Assembly: GCA_014960805.1 (NCBI GenBank)
Contig: CP063163.1
Coordinates: forward strand, 1,878,001 to 1,942,000
Source: Cytobacillus suaedae
GTDB taxonomy: Bacteria; Bacillota; Bacilli; Bacillales; Bacillaceae_L
Length of the DNA stretch: 64,000 bases
Direction: 5' to 3'
Shown here: positions 39,647 through 47,852 of the stretch, in pieces
Layout of the letters: each line of letters starts with the position of its first letter
How positions within the stretch are numbered: position 1 is the first letter of the stretch
Position numbers and translations under genes: made by a program
Notes under the pieces: model-generated
The model's input: the letters and a program-made list of their open reading frames with translations, nothing else
Told to the model about the DNA's origin: nothing
Databases searched by the model: none

Positions 39647-40705
39647 CTGAAACATTTTAGAAGTTTTACTATATTCATTCTATTAATCCTTACTAGTATT
39701 TTCATACTTATTACAGCCAATACAGAAAAAGATCCAATATTAAATAGTAGTATCCCTACTGCAACAGAAACTAGTGTGGAAATTCCTGTACTAGAAGAAT
39801 CCCCTAAAAGAAAAATGCCCACGGATGGGCTCTTTACATATATGGGGAAGACGGTAGAGGAGATTGAAGAATTGCTAGGGAAGCCCACCAGAGTAGACCA
39901 ATCTGCATACGAATATAATTGGTGGATTTATAATCACTATCCAAATGCCTACATTCAAGTTGGGATCAAAGATAATAAAGTAGTTACTGTATATGGTATT
40001 GGTGAAGAAATAAATACTCTTCCACTATCAATTAATCAAACAATGGAAGAGGTTCAGGAGCAATTTGAATTTGAGAATACTATTTCTTTAACTGCAAAAG
40101 GAAATTCGTATCGTTTTGAATTAACAGAAGAGGAAAGACAACAGAGACCACTAGTTGTATTTGGAGATATTTATGTTCAGCTTTACTTTGATAAAATTAC
40201 AGGTAAGCTTTCAAGTATTCGTTTAATGGATAACGAAGTATTAGTCAAACAAAGACCTTATGAACTTGTTTATCGGGGAGAACTTTTATCCGCAAAGGAA
40301 TTATCAGTGGATGAGTGGAAGAACGTTGAAAAAGGAATAGAAACACAAATCCTTGATATAACAAATATGATGCGTTTTAGGCATAACCTAGATCCTGTAA
40401 AATGGCATGAGGAAACTTCTATTGTTGCTTATAAACATAGTGAGGATATGAGAAATAATGATTTCTTTTCACATGACTCCCCAACAAACGGCGGCCTTGC
40501 AGATCGATTGGCAAAAGGTGAGGTATTGTATCAGTTAGCTGGTGAGAATATTGCAGCAAAATATGTAGATGGCATTGCGGTTGTAGAAGGTTGGTTAAAT
40601 AGTGAAGGACACCGTGAAACGTTACTAAACGAAAAGTTTACACACCTGGGTGTAGGGGTCTTTGAAAAATACTACACACAGAATTTTATACAAACTTGGG
40701 AATAG
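39647..40705 (+). CDS. ylbC: CAP-domain (SCP/PR1-like) secreted protein YlbC, CTG start
   Basis: The coding frame is open from 39635 and reads LKHFRSFTIFILLILTS, an ideal membrane anchor/signal peptide, beginning at CTG 39647, six bases after the strong signal AGGGAGGG (39633-39640). No ATG, GTG or TTG is available upstream of GTG 39776, which would delete the signal. From CTG the protein has 352 residues, close to B. subtilis YlbC (about 346, recalled). Domains: CAP-associated N-terminal domain (about 55-195) and CAP domain (about 225-345, MMRFRHNLDPVKWHE, HSEDMRNNDFFSH, GENIA, WLNSEGHRETLL). Probably surface-exposed; role unknown. Confidence 0.8.
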   Translation: MKHFRSFTIFILLILTSIFILITANTEKDPILNSSIPTATETSVEIPVLEESPKRKMPTDGLFTYMGKTVEEIEELLGKPTRVDQSAYEYNWWIYNHYPNAYIQVGIKDNKVVTVYGIGEEINTLPLSINQTMEEVQEQFEFENTISLTAKGNSYRFELTEEERQQRPLVVFGDIYVQLYFDKITGKLSSIRLMDNEVLVKQRPYELVYRGELLSAKELSVDEWKNVEKGIETQILDITNMMRFRHNLDPVKWHEETSIVAYKHSEDMRNNDFFSHDSPTNGGLADRLAKGEVLYQLAGENIAAKYVDGIAVVEGWLNSEGHRETLLNEKFTHLGVGVFEKYYTQNFIQTWE

Positions 40706-40734
40706 CCTAGAAATTAACCTATTGCCAAAAAAAC

Positions 40735-40772
40735 AAGAGAAGGCCCGTTAAGAGCCTTCTCTTTAATCTTGT
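40735..40772. terminator. Bidirectional terminator after ylbC
   Basis: Stem GAGAAGGC with complement and A/T flanks between convergent genes. Confidence 0.85.
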
Positions 40773-41119
40773 TCTTTAAACTTTGTAAATCGAAAGATAT
40801 CATTTTCCCACTTACCAATACACTGTATTTTAGTTCCATGTGTAAATGTAGGTGGTGTACATTCATTAGTAATCGGGACGATATGTCTTGCTTTTGTGTA
40901 TTTATGTTGTTCTTTTATGACAAGGTCCGTTACAAAAATGTATCTATTATAATAGTACCTCTGTTTCTCTTTCGTAATATTAGTAATTGTACCACTGAGC
41001 ATAGCCTCTTCTTCAACATTATTAACAGCAAGCCATTTAGCCGTGAAATCTTTTCTTTCTCTTTTTGTAATAATGAAAAAGCAAAGGAAGAGAATCGGGA
41101 TCACAATTGCTGCTACCAT
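40763..41119 (-). CDS. Hypothetical membrane-anchored protein
   Basis: A 118-residue protein with one N-terminal membrane segment (about 2-18) and a soluble domain rich in beta strands (SGTITNITKEKQRYYYNRYIFVTDLVI). It resembles the small OB-like or NfeD-like soluble domains in outline only; no family recognised. ATG 41119 follows CGGAGGAAT. Lies 33 bases after the convergent-strand thioesterase gene and may be cotranscribed with it. Confidence 0.6.
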   Translation of the reverse strand: MVAAIVIPILFLCFFIITKRERKDFTAKWLAVNNVEEEAMLSGTITNITKEKQRYYYNRYIFVTDLVIKEQHKYTKARHIVPITNECTPPTFTHGTKIQCIGKWENDIFRFTKFKEQD

Positions 41120-41152
41120 ACCTATTCCTCCGGTTATATTGACCTTATAAAC

Positions 41153-41641
41153 TTATCTTTTTGTTATAATAAAAAAGCTGCCCGTGGCGTGGGCAATTAG
41201 TTTGCCATCGTCACGAAAGACTTTTCCTTCAGTTACTACTATCTTTGAACCTTGATGAATAATATTTGCAACACACCTAAGTTCTAAGCCTTTTCCAGGT
41301 GCGACATAGTTTATTTTCATTTCAGACGTTACTGCTGCCTGTCCTTCGGGTAAATGGTAGTGAACTAACGAACCCATTGCTGAATCAAGAAGGGTTGCAG
41401 TAATACCTCCGTGGACTATATCAAGCGAATTTTGAATAAGGTCTGTATTTGGAATGATCATCTCATATTGTTTATCATCTGTAAGACGGCTAGTGGAACC
41501 AAGAATTCCACCCAAATAAGATCCATTTTGTTTTGTCTGTTTCCTAACTAAACCATCAAGCAGTATTTCTAGAACTTGCTGGTCCTTTTCACTTGAATTT
41601 TCTAAAATCTGATTAAATTTTTGTGTAAGATCTGCATTCAT
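41153..41641 (-). CDS. PaaI-type hotdog thioesterase
   Basis: A 162-residue hotdog-fold acyl-CoA thioesterase. The HGG motif with the catalytic-site helix is seen in DIVHGGITATLLDSAMG (about 74-90), followed by TSEMKINYVAPGKG and a FRDDGKLIAHATGSF strand. Substrate unknown; phenylacetyl-CoA or medium-chain acyl-CoA are typical for the family. Inserted between ylbC and ylbD relative to B. subtilis. Confidence 0.82.
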   Translation of the reverse strand: MNADLTQKFNQILENSSEKDQQVLEILLDGLVRKQTKQNGSYLGGILGSTSRLTDDKQYEMIIPNTDLIQNSLDIVHGGITATLLDSAMGSLVHYHLPEGQAAVTSEMKINYVAPGKGLELRCVANIIHQGSKIVVTEGKVFRDDGKLIAHATGSFFIITKR

Positions 41642-41800
41642 TATTTATAAATCCTTCTTTCATTTTCCTGAGTAATATTGACATTGTAACAACAATTTAA
41701 GTCATTTGGCAATTTTCAATCCTCTAAAATTGGGCGAACAATTAAGGTGTATCTTAGATAGTATGTAGTAGGCAATTGTATTAATTATGAGGTGAGGTAT

Positions 41801-42205
41801 ATGAGTAGGCAACAAGTACATCCATCTATTGTGAAATTCAAGGAATTTGTTAAAGAGCATCCTCAGCTAATTCAAGAGGTTAGGGCTGGTAAGAAATCTT
41901 GGCAGGAAGTATATGAGGATTGGTATCTTTTAGGTGAAAGTGATAAGTCATGGGAAAAATATAAAAGCAATCAATCTGGATCGAAAAGTGATTCTAATAG
42001 TGAATCTAAAAAAGACTTTATGTCACAAATCTTTACTATGATAAAAAATGTGGATATGAATCAATTTCAACAACAAATTTCCAATGCTGGCAGTGCAATA
42101 TCTACAATTCAAAGTGTAATAAGCCAATTTCAGGGTGGAAATACCAACAACACTGGACAGCAACCAACAGGAGGGAACCATCCATTTTCTTTTCGAAAGG
42201 ACTAA
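41801..42205 (+). CDS. ylbD: Spore coat-associated protein YlbD
   Basis: A 134-residue protein matching YlbD (putative coat protein): KFKEFVKEHPQLIQEVRAGKKSWQEVYEDWYLLGE, a Ser/Lys-rich linker and a Gln/Asn/Gly-rich tail. ATG 41801 follows GAGGTGAGG. Expected in the mother cell during sporulation by family knowledge; no promoter was identified. Followed by ylbE as in B. subtilis. Confidence 0.85.
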   Translation: MSRQQVHPSIVKFKEFVKEHPQLIQEVRAGKKSWQEVYEDWYLLGESDKSWEKYKSNQSGSKSDSNSESKKDFMSQIFTMIKNVDMNQFQQQISNAGSAISTIQSVISQFQGGNTNNTGQQPTGGNHPFSFRKD

Positions 42206-42239
42206 CAGTTGGTTCTTCTAATAAGGGGAATGTATAGCT

Positions 42240-42479
42240 ATGAGAAAAGATGTCATTCAGCTTATTCAAAATGATAAAAAAATACTTCAATTTATAAGAG
42301 CAAATCCAAGATGGTATCGGAATCTTACAAGAAATCCCACAGATATTGAATCATTAAAACTTTCTTCCATGTATTATTATAAGCAAACTATTCCTGATAA
42401 AGTTGAAAAGTTTTCAAATACCCTTGGGTTAGCATCAATGATGTTGCATATGTATCAATCAATGAAAGAGGGAGACTGA
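42240..42479 (+). CDS. ylbE: YlbE-like protein
   Basis: A 79-residue basic protein of the YlbE family (MRKDVIQLIQNDKKILQFIR, ANPRWYRNLTRNP). Function unknown. Starts 34 bases after ylbD with AGGGGAATG-type signal and probably shares its transcript. Confidence 0.85.
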   Translation: MRKDVIQLIQNDKKILQFIRANPRWYRNLTRNPTDIESLKLSSMYYYKQTIPDKVEKFSNTLGLASMMLHMYQSMKEGD

Positions 42480-42508
42480 ATTGTAAATGAATTCATGTCT
42501 CTTTTTTT
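42472..42508 (+). terminator. Terminator of ylbE
   Basis: Stem GAGAC plus TGAATT pairing with AATTCA and GTCTC, overlapping the stop codon, then T7. Confidence 0.8.
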
Positions 42509-42559
42509 GATTATTTTCCCTTTAAGCGTGCAACACTATACACTAAGAGGTGATAGTGA

Positions 42560-43003
42560 TTGAAAAGGTATTTTATTAGTCTGTTTATTCTTTCTTTAAT
42601 TACAGTTGGAACTGCATGTACAAACGATAAGCCTCACCCTGAAACAAACACTAAGGTAATCCCTATGGTTTTAGAACATTCTAAAGATAATGCTTCGATT
42701 GAGGTATCGAGTACACAAGTCCAACGGTCATTAGATGTTAAGCACCAAATAAAGGGAAATGATATTTATGTGGAATGTGTGGTAACTAACTTTACATTTA
42801 CTAAGGGCAAGGATAAAAATGTAGATGGAGAAGGTCACATTGAATTATACCTCAATGGGGAAAAGGTCGATGAAATAGCAACGGCAGCTTTTATCATAAA
42901 AGAATTACCTCCGGGGAACCACACTGTAAAGCTTGAATTAGTTCATAATGATTCACTTAAATACAATATCAGTAAAGAGTTCGATGTATCTATTGAAAAG
43001 TAG
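42560..43003 (+). CDS. Hypothetical lipoprotein
   Basis: A 147-residue lipoprotein with lipobox VGTAC (about Cys20). The mature part is beta-rich with GEGHIELYLNGEKV and LPPGNHTVKLELVHND, a pattern shared by cupredoxin-like or copper-handling small exported domains (HxL...LPPGxHxVxLxL); this is a resemblance only. TTG start at 42560 follows AAGAGGTGAT. It is an insertion between ylbE and ylbF relative to B. subtilis. Not recognised. Confidence 0.7.
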   Translation: MKRYFISLFILSLITVGTACTNDKPHPETNTKVIPMVLEHSKDNASIEVSSTQVQRSLDVKHQIKGNDIYVECVVTNFTFTKGKDKNVDGEGHIELYLNGEKVDEIATAAFIIKELPPGNHTVKLELVHNDSLKYNISKEFDVSIEK

Positions 43004-43063
43004 GACTTACAAAGTTAGCAATTCAAGGTGGAACTATGGTATGATGATTCTGGAGGTGTATGC

Positions 43064-43504
43064 ATGCTTGCCACATTAGAAAGAATTGAAATACTGGAAA
43101 GTGCAGAAGAATTAGCTAATATGATCCTACATTCAGACATTGCCGATAATTATCGAAAATGTTTATATACATTAAATACAGACCCTGTTGCTCAAAAACT
43201 TGTCTCAGAGTTTGTAGTATGCAAAGAGCGTTATGAGGAAGTTCAAAGGTTTGGGAAATATCATCCCAATTACAAGGAAATATCAAAAGAAATTAGAGAG
43301 CTGAAGAGGGCCGTCGACCTAAATGAAACAATTATTGAATTTAAGAAAGCCGAAAATGCTCTTCAAACTGTCCTAGATGAAATTAGTGTTCAATTAGGTA
43401 CTGCCATATCTGAACATATTAAGGTACCGTCAGGAAATCCTTATTTTGACTCCATGAGTTGTGGTGGAGGTTGTGGATCAGGTGGGGGCTGCGGATGCAA
43501 ATAA
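43064..43504 (+). CDS. ylbF: Competence, sporulation and RNA maturation regulator YlbF (RicF)
   Basis: A 146-residue helical protein that with YmcA and YaaT forms the RicAFT complex affecting competence, biofilm and sporulation and RNase Y activity. The helix bundle (ESAEELANMILHSD, ERYEEVQRFGKYHPNY, VDLNETIIEFKKAENALQ) ends in a Cys/Gly tail with several Cys (CGGGCG and GGGCGCK) fitting the Fe-S ligands reported for the complex. ATG 43064 lies after GGAGGTG. Frame extension to 43028 lacks a signal. Confidence 0.92.
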   Translation: MLATLERIEILESAEELANMILHSDIADNYRKCLYTLNTDPVAQKLVSEFVVCKERYEEVQRFGKYHPNYKEISKEIRELKRAVDLNETIIEFKKAENALQTVLDEISVQLGTAISEHIKVPSGNPYFDSMSCGGGCGSGGGCGCK

Positions 43505-43533
43505 GACGGGATATGTTCCCGTTTTATTTTTGT
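43500..43533 (+). terminator. Terminator of ylbF
   Basis: AAGACGGG stem with complement and T tract, overlapping the stop codon. Confidence 0.85.
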
Positions 43534-43653
43534 TTAAGGGAAGGTTATAGATATTAATTTCAAAATTGTATGAAAAATATTGTAAAATAGTAAAAAAGTG
43601 TGCTAGACTAATAATGGACAATGTTAAATGGATCGTTTAGAAGGAGAAAATTT

Positions 43654-43929
43654 ATGTTTGGTAATCGTCAAGGTATAATTGTATATTTGCATTCCTTAAA
43701 GCAAGTTAAAATGCTACGTCGCTTCGGAAACATTCATTATGTATCCAAAAAACTAAAGTATGTAGTTATATATATAAATATGGAAGATCTAGACCATACG
43801 ATAACTAAGTTAAAGGCATTTTCCTTTGTAAAGAAAGTAGAACCTTCCTATAAACCTTTTTTAAAGATGGAGTTTGAAAATGCAAGACCAGATAAAGCCA
43901 AAGAATACGATTATAAAGTTGGATTATAA
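43654..43929 (+). CDS. ylbG: UPF0298 protein YlbG
   Basis: A 91-residue protein matching YlbG ([51 protein letters not shown]). Small ferredoxin-like alpha/beta fold expected. Function unknown. ATG 43654 follows AAGGAG. Confidence 0.87.
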   Translation: MFGNRQGIIVYLHSLKQVKMLRRFGNIHYVSKKLKYVVIYINMEDLDHTITKLKAFSFVKKVEPSYKPFLKMEFENARPDKAKEYDYKVGL

Positions 43930-43989
43930 AAAATAGGGCTGTCCAAAAAGTCAAACAGAGTGACTTTTAGGGCAGCCCTATTCTTTTGA
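43930..43989 (+). terminator. Long terminator-like hairpin after ylbG
   Basis: The stem starts ATAGGGCTGTCCAAAAAGTCA and pairs with TGACTTTTAGGGCAGCCCTAT across a short loop: about 20 bp with one bulge. T-rich tail follows. The motif GGGCTGTCCAAAAAGTC recurs in Bacillaceae (recalled) and may be a mobile-element end or a spread terminator. Confidence 0.7.
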
Positions 43990-44017
43990 AATTTAATTTA
44001 GGTTAGAACTAGTTATT

Positions 44018-44212
44018 TTGTCCGTTGATTTCCGGTCCAGGCACTTGCTTTCCGCGGGGAATTATGAAAAAGCCAAACTACCGGCTTTTCAAGGGCGAAT
44101 TCCCATCGGGGAGGAAGTCGAGCCTCCTCGACGTTCCGTCTGTGGGGTCTCGACCTTTCCTCTACTTCTGAGCAGGAGTCAAGTGCCTTCCCCTCCAATC
44201 AACTCTTTTAAA
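44018..44212. repeat. Dispersed imperfect palindromic repeat, copy R2
   Basis: About 195 bases. Nested inverted repeats: GTTGATT (44024-44030) with AATCAAC (44197-44203), and GGCACTTG (44040-44047) with CAAGTGCC (44180-44187). Inside are GGGGAGG and GAGCCTCCTCGAC. It is near-identical in layout and direction to copy R3. Open frames here on both strands are by-products. No transposase is present, so it is MITE-like or a structured repeat. Confidence 0.8.
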
Positions 44213-44273
44213 TTGTATACAGAGAAGCAAACTCCTTTTATTCAATGTACTCCTCGAACAATACCTTACTCAT

Positions 44274-44663
44274 TTATTGCATAGGTGGGATGTATCGGTT
44301 CATTCTAAGGATGCCAATTAAGTGTTGAAAGTATAGTTCTTTTTCTCCAAACATTGAGGAATGTTTAACATCAAAGGAGATGATGTTTTTTTCTACTTCA
44401 TTAGCTAATTGGGCAAATAGCTCATACCTCTTATTGGGTGTTACTTCATGATTTGGAATGCCTTCTCGACAAATGTAAAGTGCTTGGAATTTTCCTGGGT
44501 CAGTAGGGTTTAATGCTACGATAAATGAGGATAAATCCCGTCCATTATGTTTTGTATTTAAAACAAACATTCTTGAAACTCGATGTTTGTTTGCTCTAGT
44601 CAGTTCGATTAGCTCATAAATATCTGAATAGCCTTCGCCAAGTTCAATAAATCGTTGAATCAT
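44274..44663 (-). CDS. Conserved protein between ylbG and rsmD (DUF7147-like)
   Basis: A 129-residue protein with IQRFIELGEGYSDIYELIEL, YICREGIPN, and HSSMFGEKELYFQHLIGILRMNRYIPP. Homologues in Bacillus have been annotated as methylthioribose kinase, which I consider unlikely because no kinase motif is visible; the DUF name is recalled. ATG 44663 is eight bases after GAGGAGG; the ATG two codons upstream is too close. The gene is bracketed by the two direct repeats R2 and R3. Confidence 0.7.
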   Translation of the reverse strand: MIQRFIELGEGYSDIYELIELTRANKHRVSRMFVLNTKHNGRDLSSFIVALNPTDPGKFQALYICREGIPNHEVTPNKRYELFAQLANEVEKNIISFDVKHSSMFGEKELYFQHLIGILRMNRYIPPMQ

Positions 44664-44750
44664 TTTCATGTCCTCCTCTTTTTTCTCCCACATTACTTTA
44701 CCATGAGATTTCAATAAAATAAATCATATAATCAAAGTTCATAATGAACC

Positions 44751-44940
44751 TTGTCCGTTTCTTTTAGCAGGCACTTGCTTTCCGCGGGGAGTTTGAAAAG
44801 CCCAGCTACTGGCTTTTTCAAGAGCGAATTCCCATAGGGGAGGGATGCGAGCCTCCTCGACTTTGCGTGTGGGGTACGCACTACCCTCAACTTCTAAGCA
44901 GGAGTCAAGTGCCTTCCGCTACAATCCACTCTTGTTTTAA
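44751..44940. repeat. Dispersed imperfect palindromic repeat, copy R3
   Basis: About 190 bases in the same direction as R2, with GGCACTTG (44770-44777) facing CAAGTGCC (44906-44913), GGGGAGGG and GAGCCTCCTCGAC inside, and CAGGAGTCAAGTGCC at the right end. Flank after the repeat matches CCACTC of the R4 remnant. Confidence 0.8.
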
Positions 44941-44982
44941 ATTTATTGTAATTGCTATAATTTTACGGAAAATTACCTAAAC

Positions 44983-45014
44983 AAAAAAAAGACCTGCAGA
45001 ATATCCTGCAGGTT
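44983..45014 (-). terminator. Terminator of csfG
   Basis: An 8-bp GC-rich stem ACCTGCAG with complement; eight T residues follow on the minus strand. Confidence 0.85.
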
Positions 45015-45144
45015 CCTTCCAAAGTTGAAAACAATAATGTCTCAAAGTGGAAGGCAAAGGGAGAGGAGAAACCGGAGGAAGAACTTATGGGGAAACGTAA
45101 GTCTTCTCCGCGGTTGGCAACAACATCCTCGAATGATGTTGTCT
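44984..45144 (-). ncRNA. csfG: CsfG-like sporulation regulatory RNA
   Basis: A minus-strand RNA of about 160 bases is predicted. Four hairpins follow in order: ACAACATC/GATGTTGT (45121-45143), AACCG...CGGTT with a long paired arm (45071-45116), CCTTCC/GGAAGG (45016-45055) and the terminator ACCTGCAG/CTGCAGGT (44992-45014) before T8. Loops and arms are pyrimidine-rich (CTTCCTCC, TCTCCTCTCC). Position between ylbG and rsmD (ylbH) is where B. subtilis encodes CsfG, a forespore RNA under SigF and SigG. The promoter at 45150-45180 agrees. Identification is by position, structure and promoter; no covariance search was made. Confidence 0.75.
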
Positions 45145-45149
45145 TTACT

Positions 45150-45180
45150 AATTATGACCATTCTCGCATTGAGTATACAT
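45150..45180 (-). promoter_or_regulatory. SigF/SigG-type promoter of csfG
   Basis: On the minus strand: -35 TGTATA (45175-45180), a 17-base spacer, then CATAATTA (45150-45157). This fits the SigG pattern TGHATR / CATWHTA with one mismatch. Within it GTATA and GGTCATAATT resemble the SigF boxes. Confidence 0.6.
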
Positions 45181-45328
45181 CCAAACCCTATTTTTTTGAA
45201 TTGAGGTTATAACATTGAATTCTAGCCTCTTGCAAATGTTTATGGTAGGATGTTTAATAATCAAAGTAATAAGTAAGTATTTAGATCTTTATATTAATCA
45301 TTTTTTTAATAGAGTGTGGTGAAAAAAT

Positions 45329-45889
45329 ATGAGAGTAGTTTCTGGAGTGTGTAAGGGTAGACCGTTAAAAGCTGTACCTGGAATGTCTACTAGGCCAACA
45401 ACCGATAAAGTAAAAGAAGCAATCTTTAATATAGTCGGTCCTTATTTTGAAGGAGGAGTTGGTCTTGATTTGTTTGGTGGTAGTGGAGGTTTAGGTATAG
45501 AGGCTCTCAGTCGAGGCCTAGATAAGGTTATATTTGTTGATAGAGATCAGAAAGCTATACAAACGATTCGATCAAATGTTGAAGCATGTAAATTTACAGA
45601 TAAAGTAGAAATTTACCGTAACGATGCTGAGCGTGGATTAAAAGCTATTCTAAAACGTGATCTTCGCTTTGATTTAATATTCCTTGATCCACCTTATAAA
45701 AAGCAGCAGTTAAACGAGCTTATCTCGAAGATAGAAAACAATCATCTACTGAATGAGGATGGATACATAATTGCAGAGCACAGCGATGAGGTTGATTTAC
45801 CCATCAGCATAGGCGTACTAAAAAAGATAAAGTTTGAAAACTATGGGGTTACGTCTGTTTCAGTATTTCAAAGTAGAAAAGAGGATTAG
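45329..45889 (+). CDS. rsmD: 16S rRNA (guanine(966)-N2)-methyltransferase
   Basis: AdoMet-dependent methyltransferase for G966 in 16S rRNA; 186 residues. AdoMet motif LDLFGGSGGLGIEALSRG (about 45-62), catalytic LDPPY (about 131-135). B. subtilis YlbH. Followed nine bases later by coaD, the usual pairing. Confidence 0.93.
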   Translation: MRVVSGVCKGRPLKAVPGMSTRPTTDKVKEAIFNIVGPYFEGGVGLDLFGGSGGLGIEALSRGLDKVIFVDRDQKAIQTIRSNVEACKFTDKVEIYRNDAERGLKAILKRDLRFDLIFLDPPYKKQQLNELISKIENNHLLNEDGYIIAEHSDEVDLPISIGVLKKIKFENYGVTSVSVFQSRKED

Positions 45890-46379
<490 letters not shown>

Positions 46380-46381
<2 letters not shown>

Positions 46382-46412
46382 AAGAACTCGCCGAAATTGG
46401 CGAGTTCTTTTG
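46380..46412. terminator. Bidirectional terminator, coaD / ylbJ
   Basis: AAAAGAACTCGCC stem with complement, loop GAAATT, between convergent genes. Confidence 0.92.
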
Positions 46413-46413
46413 T

Positions 46414-47637
46414 TTATCTTTTGTGAGTGTTTAGAGCAAAAAGTCTTGATGCGTAAACAAAAATGTATAGAGTTAAGGATGCCAATGTAATGAGTGGACC
46501 ATAAGTAGAAAGGAGCGCCCATATGGAGTTGGCCCATACACTAGGCTGTTCTACTAATGCAACAGGAATGACTTCACCATATGCTAAATTGTTAAGGTAG
46601 ACCGGTTTCCAAAGAACTAATGCAAGGATTGCAGAAATAAAACCCTGTAAGATTCTTGCGAAAAAAAATGGTTTATACCGGATATCTGTGTCAGCAATAA
46701 TACTCGCAACCTGTGCGTGAATCGAAAACCCGCTGAAGCCGAGTATAAAACTAGTAATGATTAGCTGCTGAAGTAATTCTACATCTACCAATTCACTTGC
46801 TAATTTACTTCCTAAAGTAATTTCGAATAACCCTGAAATAAGTGGGATGCTTAGGTCGGGTGAAAGTTTAAAAAGTTGTAGACAAAAGGAAGTGAAATAA
46901 CCAATTAATTCTGTTATGTTTACTAGCGATAAAAGTCTGTTAAAGACAGAAAATAGTATAATGAATCCACCAATCATCAATAAGGTTTGAATTGATGAAA
47001 TAACAGCATCACCTAATAATTTTCCTAATGGCCGTTTATCATTTAACCGTGTTCGATGGAGTACCCTTAATGCTTCCACTAATGATGGTTTCAGTTTTTG
47101 CTTTTCCTTACCTTTTTGTTCATTCGGTCCATGGAAGCGCATGACTATCCCAACAAAAAAGCTTCCTAGGTAGTGGGATAGCGCTAGAATAATCCCTAAA
47201 TTGGGATTTCCAAAAAAACCTACGGCAATTGCCCCAAATATAAAGAGCGGATTTGAGGCATTTGTAAATGAAACAAGTCTTTCAGCCTCTATAGCGGTGA
47301 TTTGTTCTTCTTGTCTAAGGCGTGCTGTAATTTTTGCTCCTGCTGGAAACCCAGATGCCATTCCCATTGCCCAAGCAAAACCCCCAACACCAGGAACTCT
47401 AAATAAGGGCCTCATGAGTGGTTCCAATAAAACTCCGATAAATTTAACTACCCCAAACCCAATTAACATTTCTGCGACAATAAAGAAAGGTAGAAGGGAT
47501 GGAAAAACAACCTCCCACCACATGGTTAATCCAATTTTTGAAGCTTCGAGTGATTCTTTTGGGAATGTTACTAAGGCTGACGCCATAATTATAACAAATG
47601 ATGCTAATACAACTGTTTTCATTCGAGAACGTGTCAA
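46414..47637 (-). CDS. ylbJ: Sporulation integral membrane protein YlbJ
   Basis: A 407-residue polytopic membrane protein (about eight segments) of the YlbJ/SpoIIIAE-like nucleoside recognition group: GFAWAMGMASGFPAGAKITARLR and ITSFILGFSGFSIHAQVASI. Mother-cell sporulation function by family knowledge. TTG start at 47637 follows AGGAGG by eight bases. Confidence 0.9.
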   Translation of the reverse strand: MTRSRMKTVVLASFVIIMASALVTFPKESLEASKIGLTMWWEVVFPSLLPFFIVAEMLIGFGVVKFIGVLLEPLMRPLFRVPGVGGFAWAMGMASGFPAGAKITARLRQEEQITAIEAERLVSFTNASNPLFIFGAIAVGFFGNPNLGIILALSHYLGSFFVGIVMRFHGPNEQKGKEKQKLKPSLVEALRVLHRTRLNDKRPLGKLLGDAVISSIQTLLMIGGFIILFSVFNRLLSLVNITELIGYFTSFCLQLFKLSPDLSIPLISGLFEITLGSKLASELVDVELLQQLIITSFILGFSGFSIHAQVASIIADTDIRYKPFFFARILQGFISAILALVLWKPVYLNNLAYGEVIPVALVEQPSVWANSIWALLSTYGPLITLASLTLYIFVYASRLFALNTHKR

Positions 47638-47852
47638 GAGCTGTGCCTCCTAGCATGCCAAATTCTATACAACTTGTCATGATGAATGATAGAATATGAG
47701 AACATAGTAGTAATAAATCCTTAAATTAGGACAATCAATTATATTTCAATATACGTGTATAGGTGCTAATTTTAGACCATAAGATTGTACAAGATTTAAT
47801 TTTCAACCAATATTAATGTAAGGCAAGAAAGTATTAGTGTGGGGTGATTAGC

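Noticed and set aside
40769-41200. Plus-strand 143-codon frame
   Set aside because: Antisense to a better supported gene with a clear signal; Cys/Phe-rich shadow.
44013-44284. Open frames on both strands over 44.0-44.3 kb
   Set aside because: They lie within palindromic repeat R2 and are created by its GC-rich inverted ends.
47201-47653. Plus-strand 150-codon frame inside ylbJ
   Set aside because: Antisense shadow of a conserved sporulation membrane protein.
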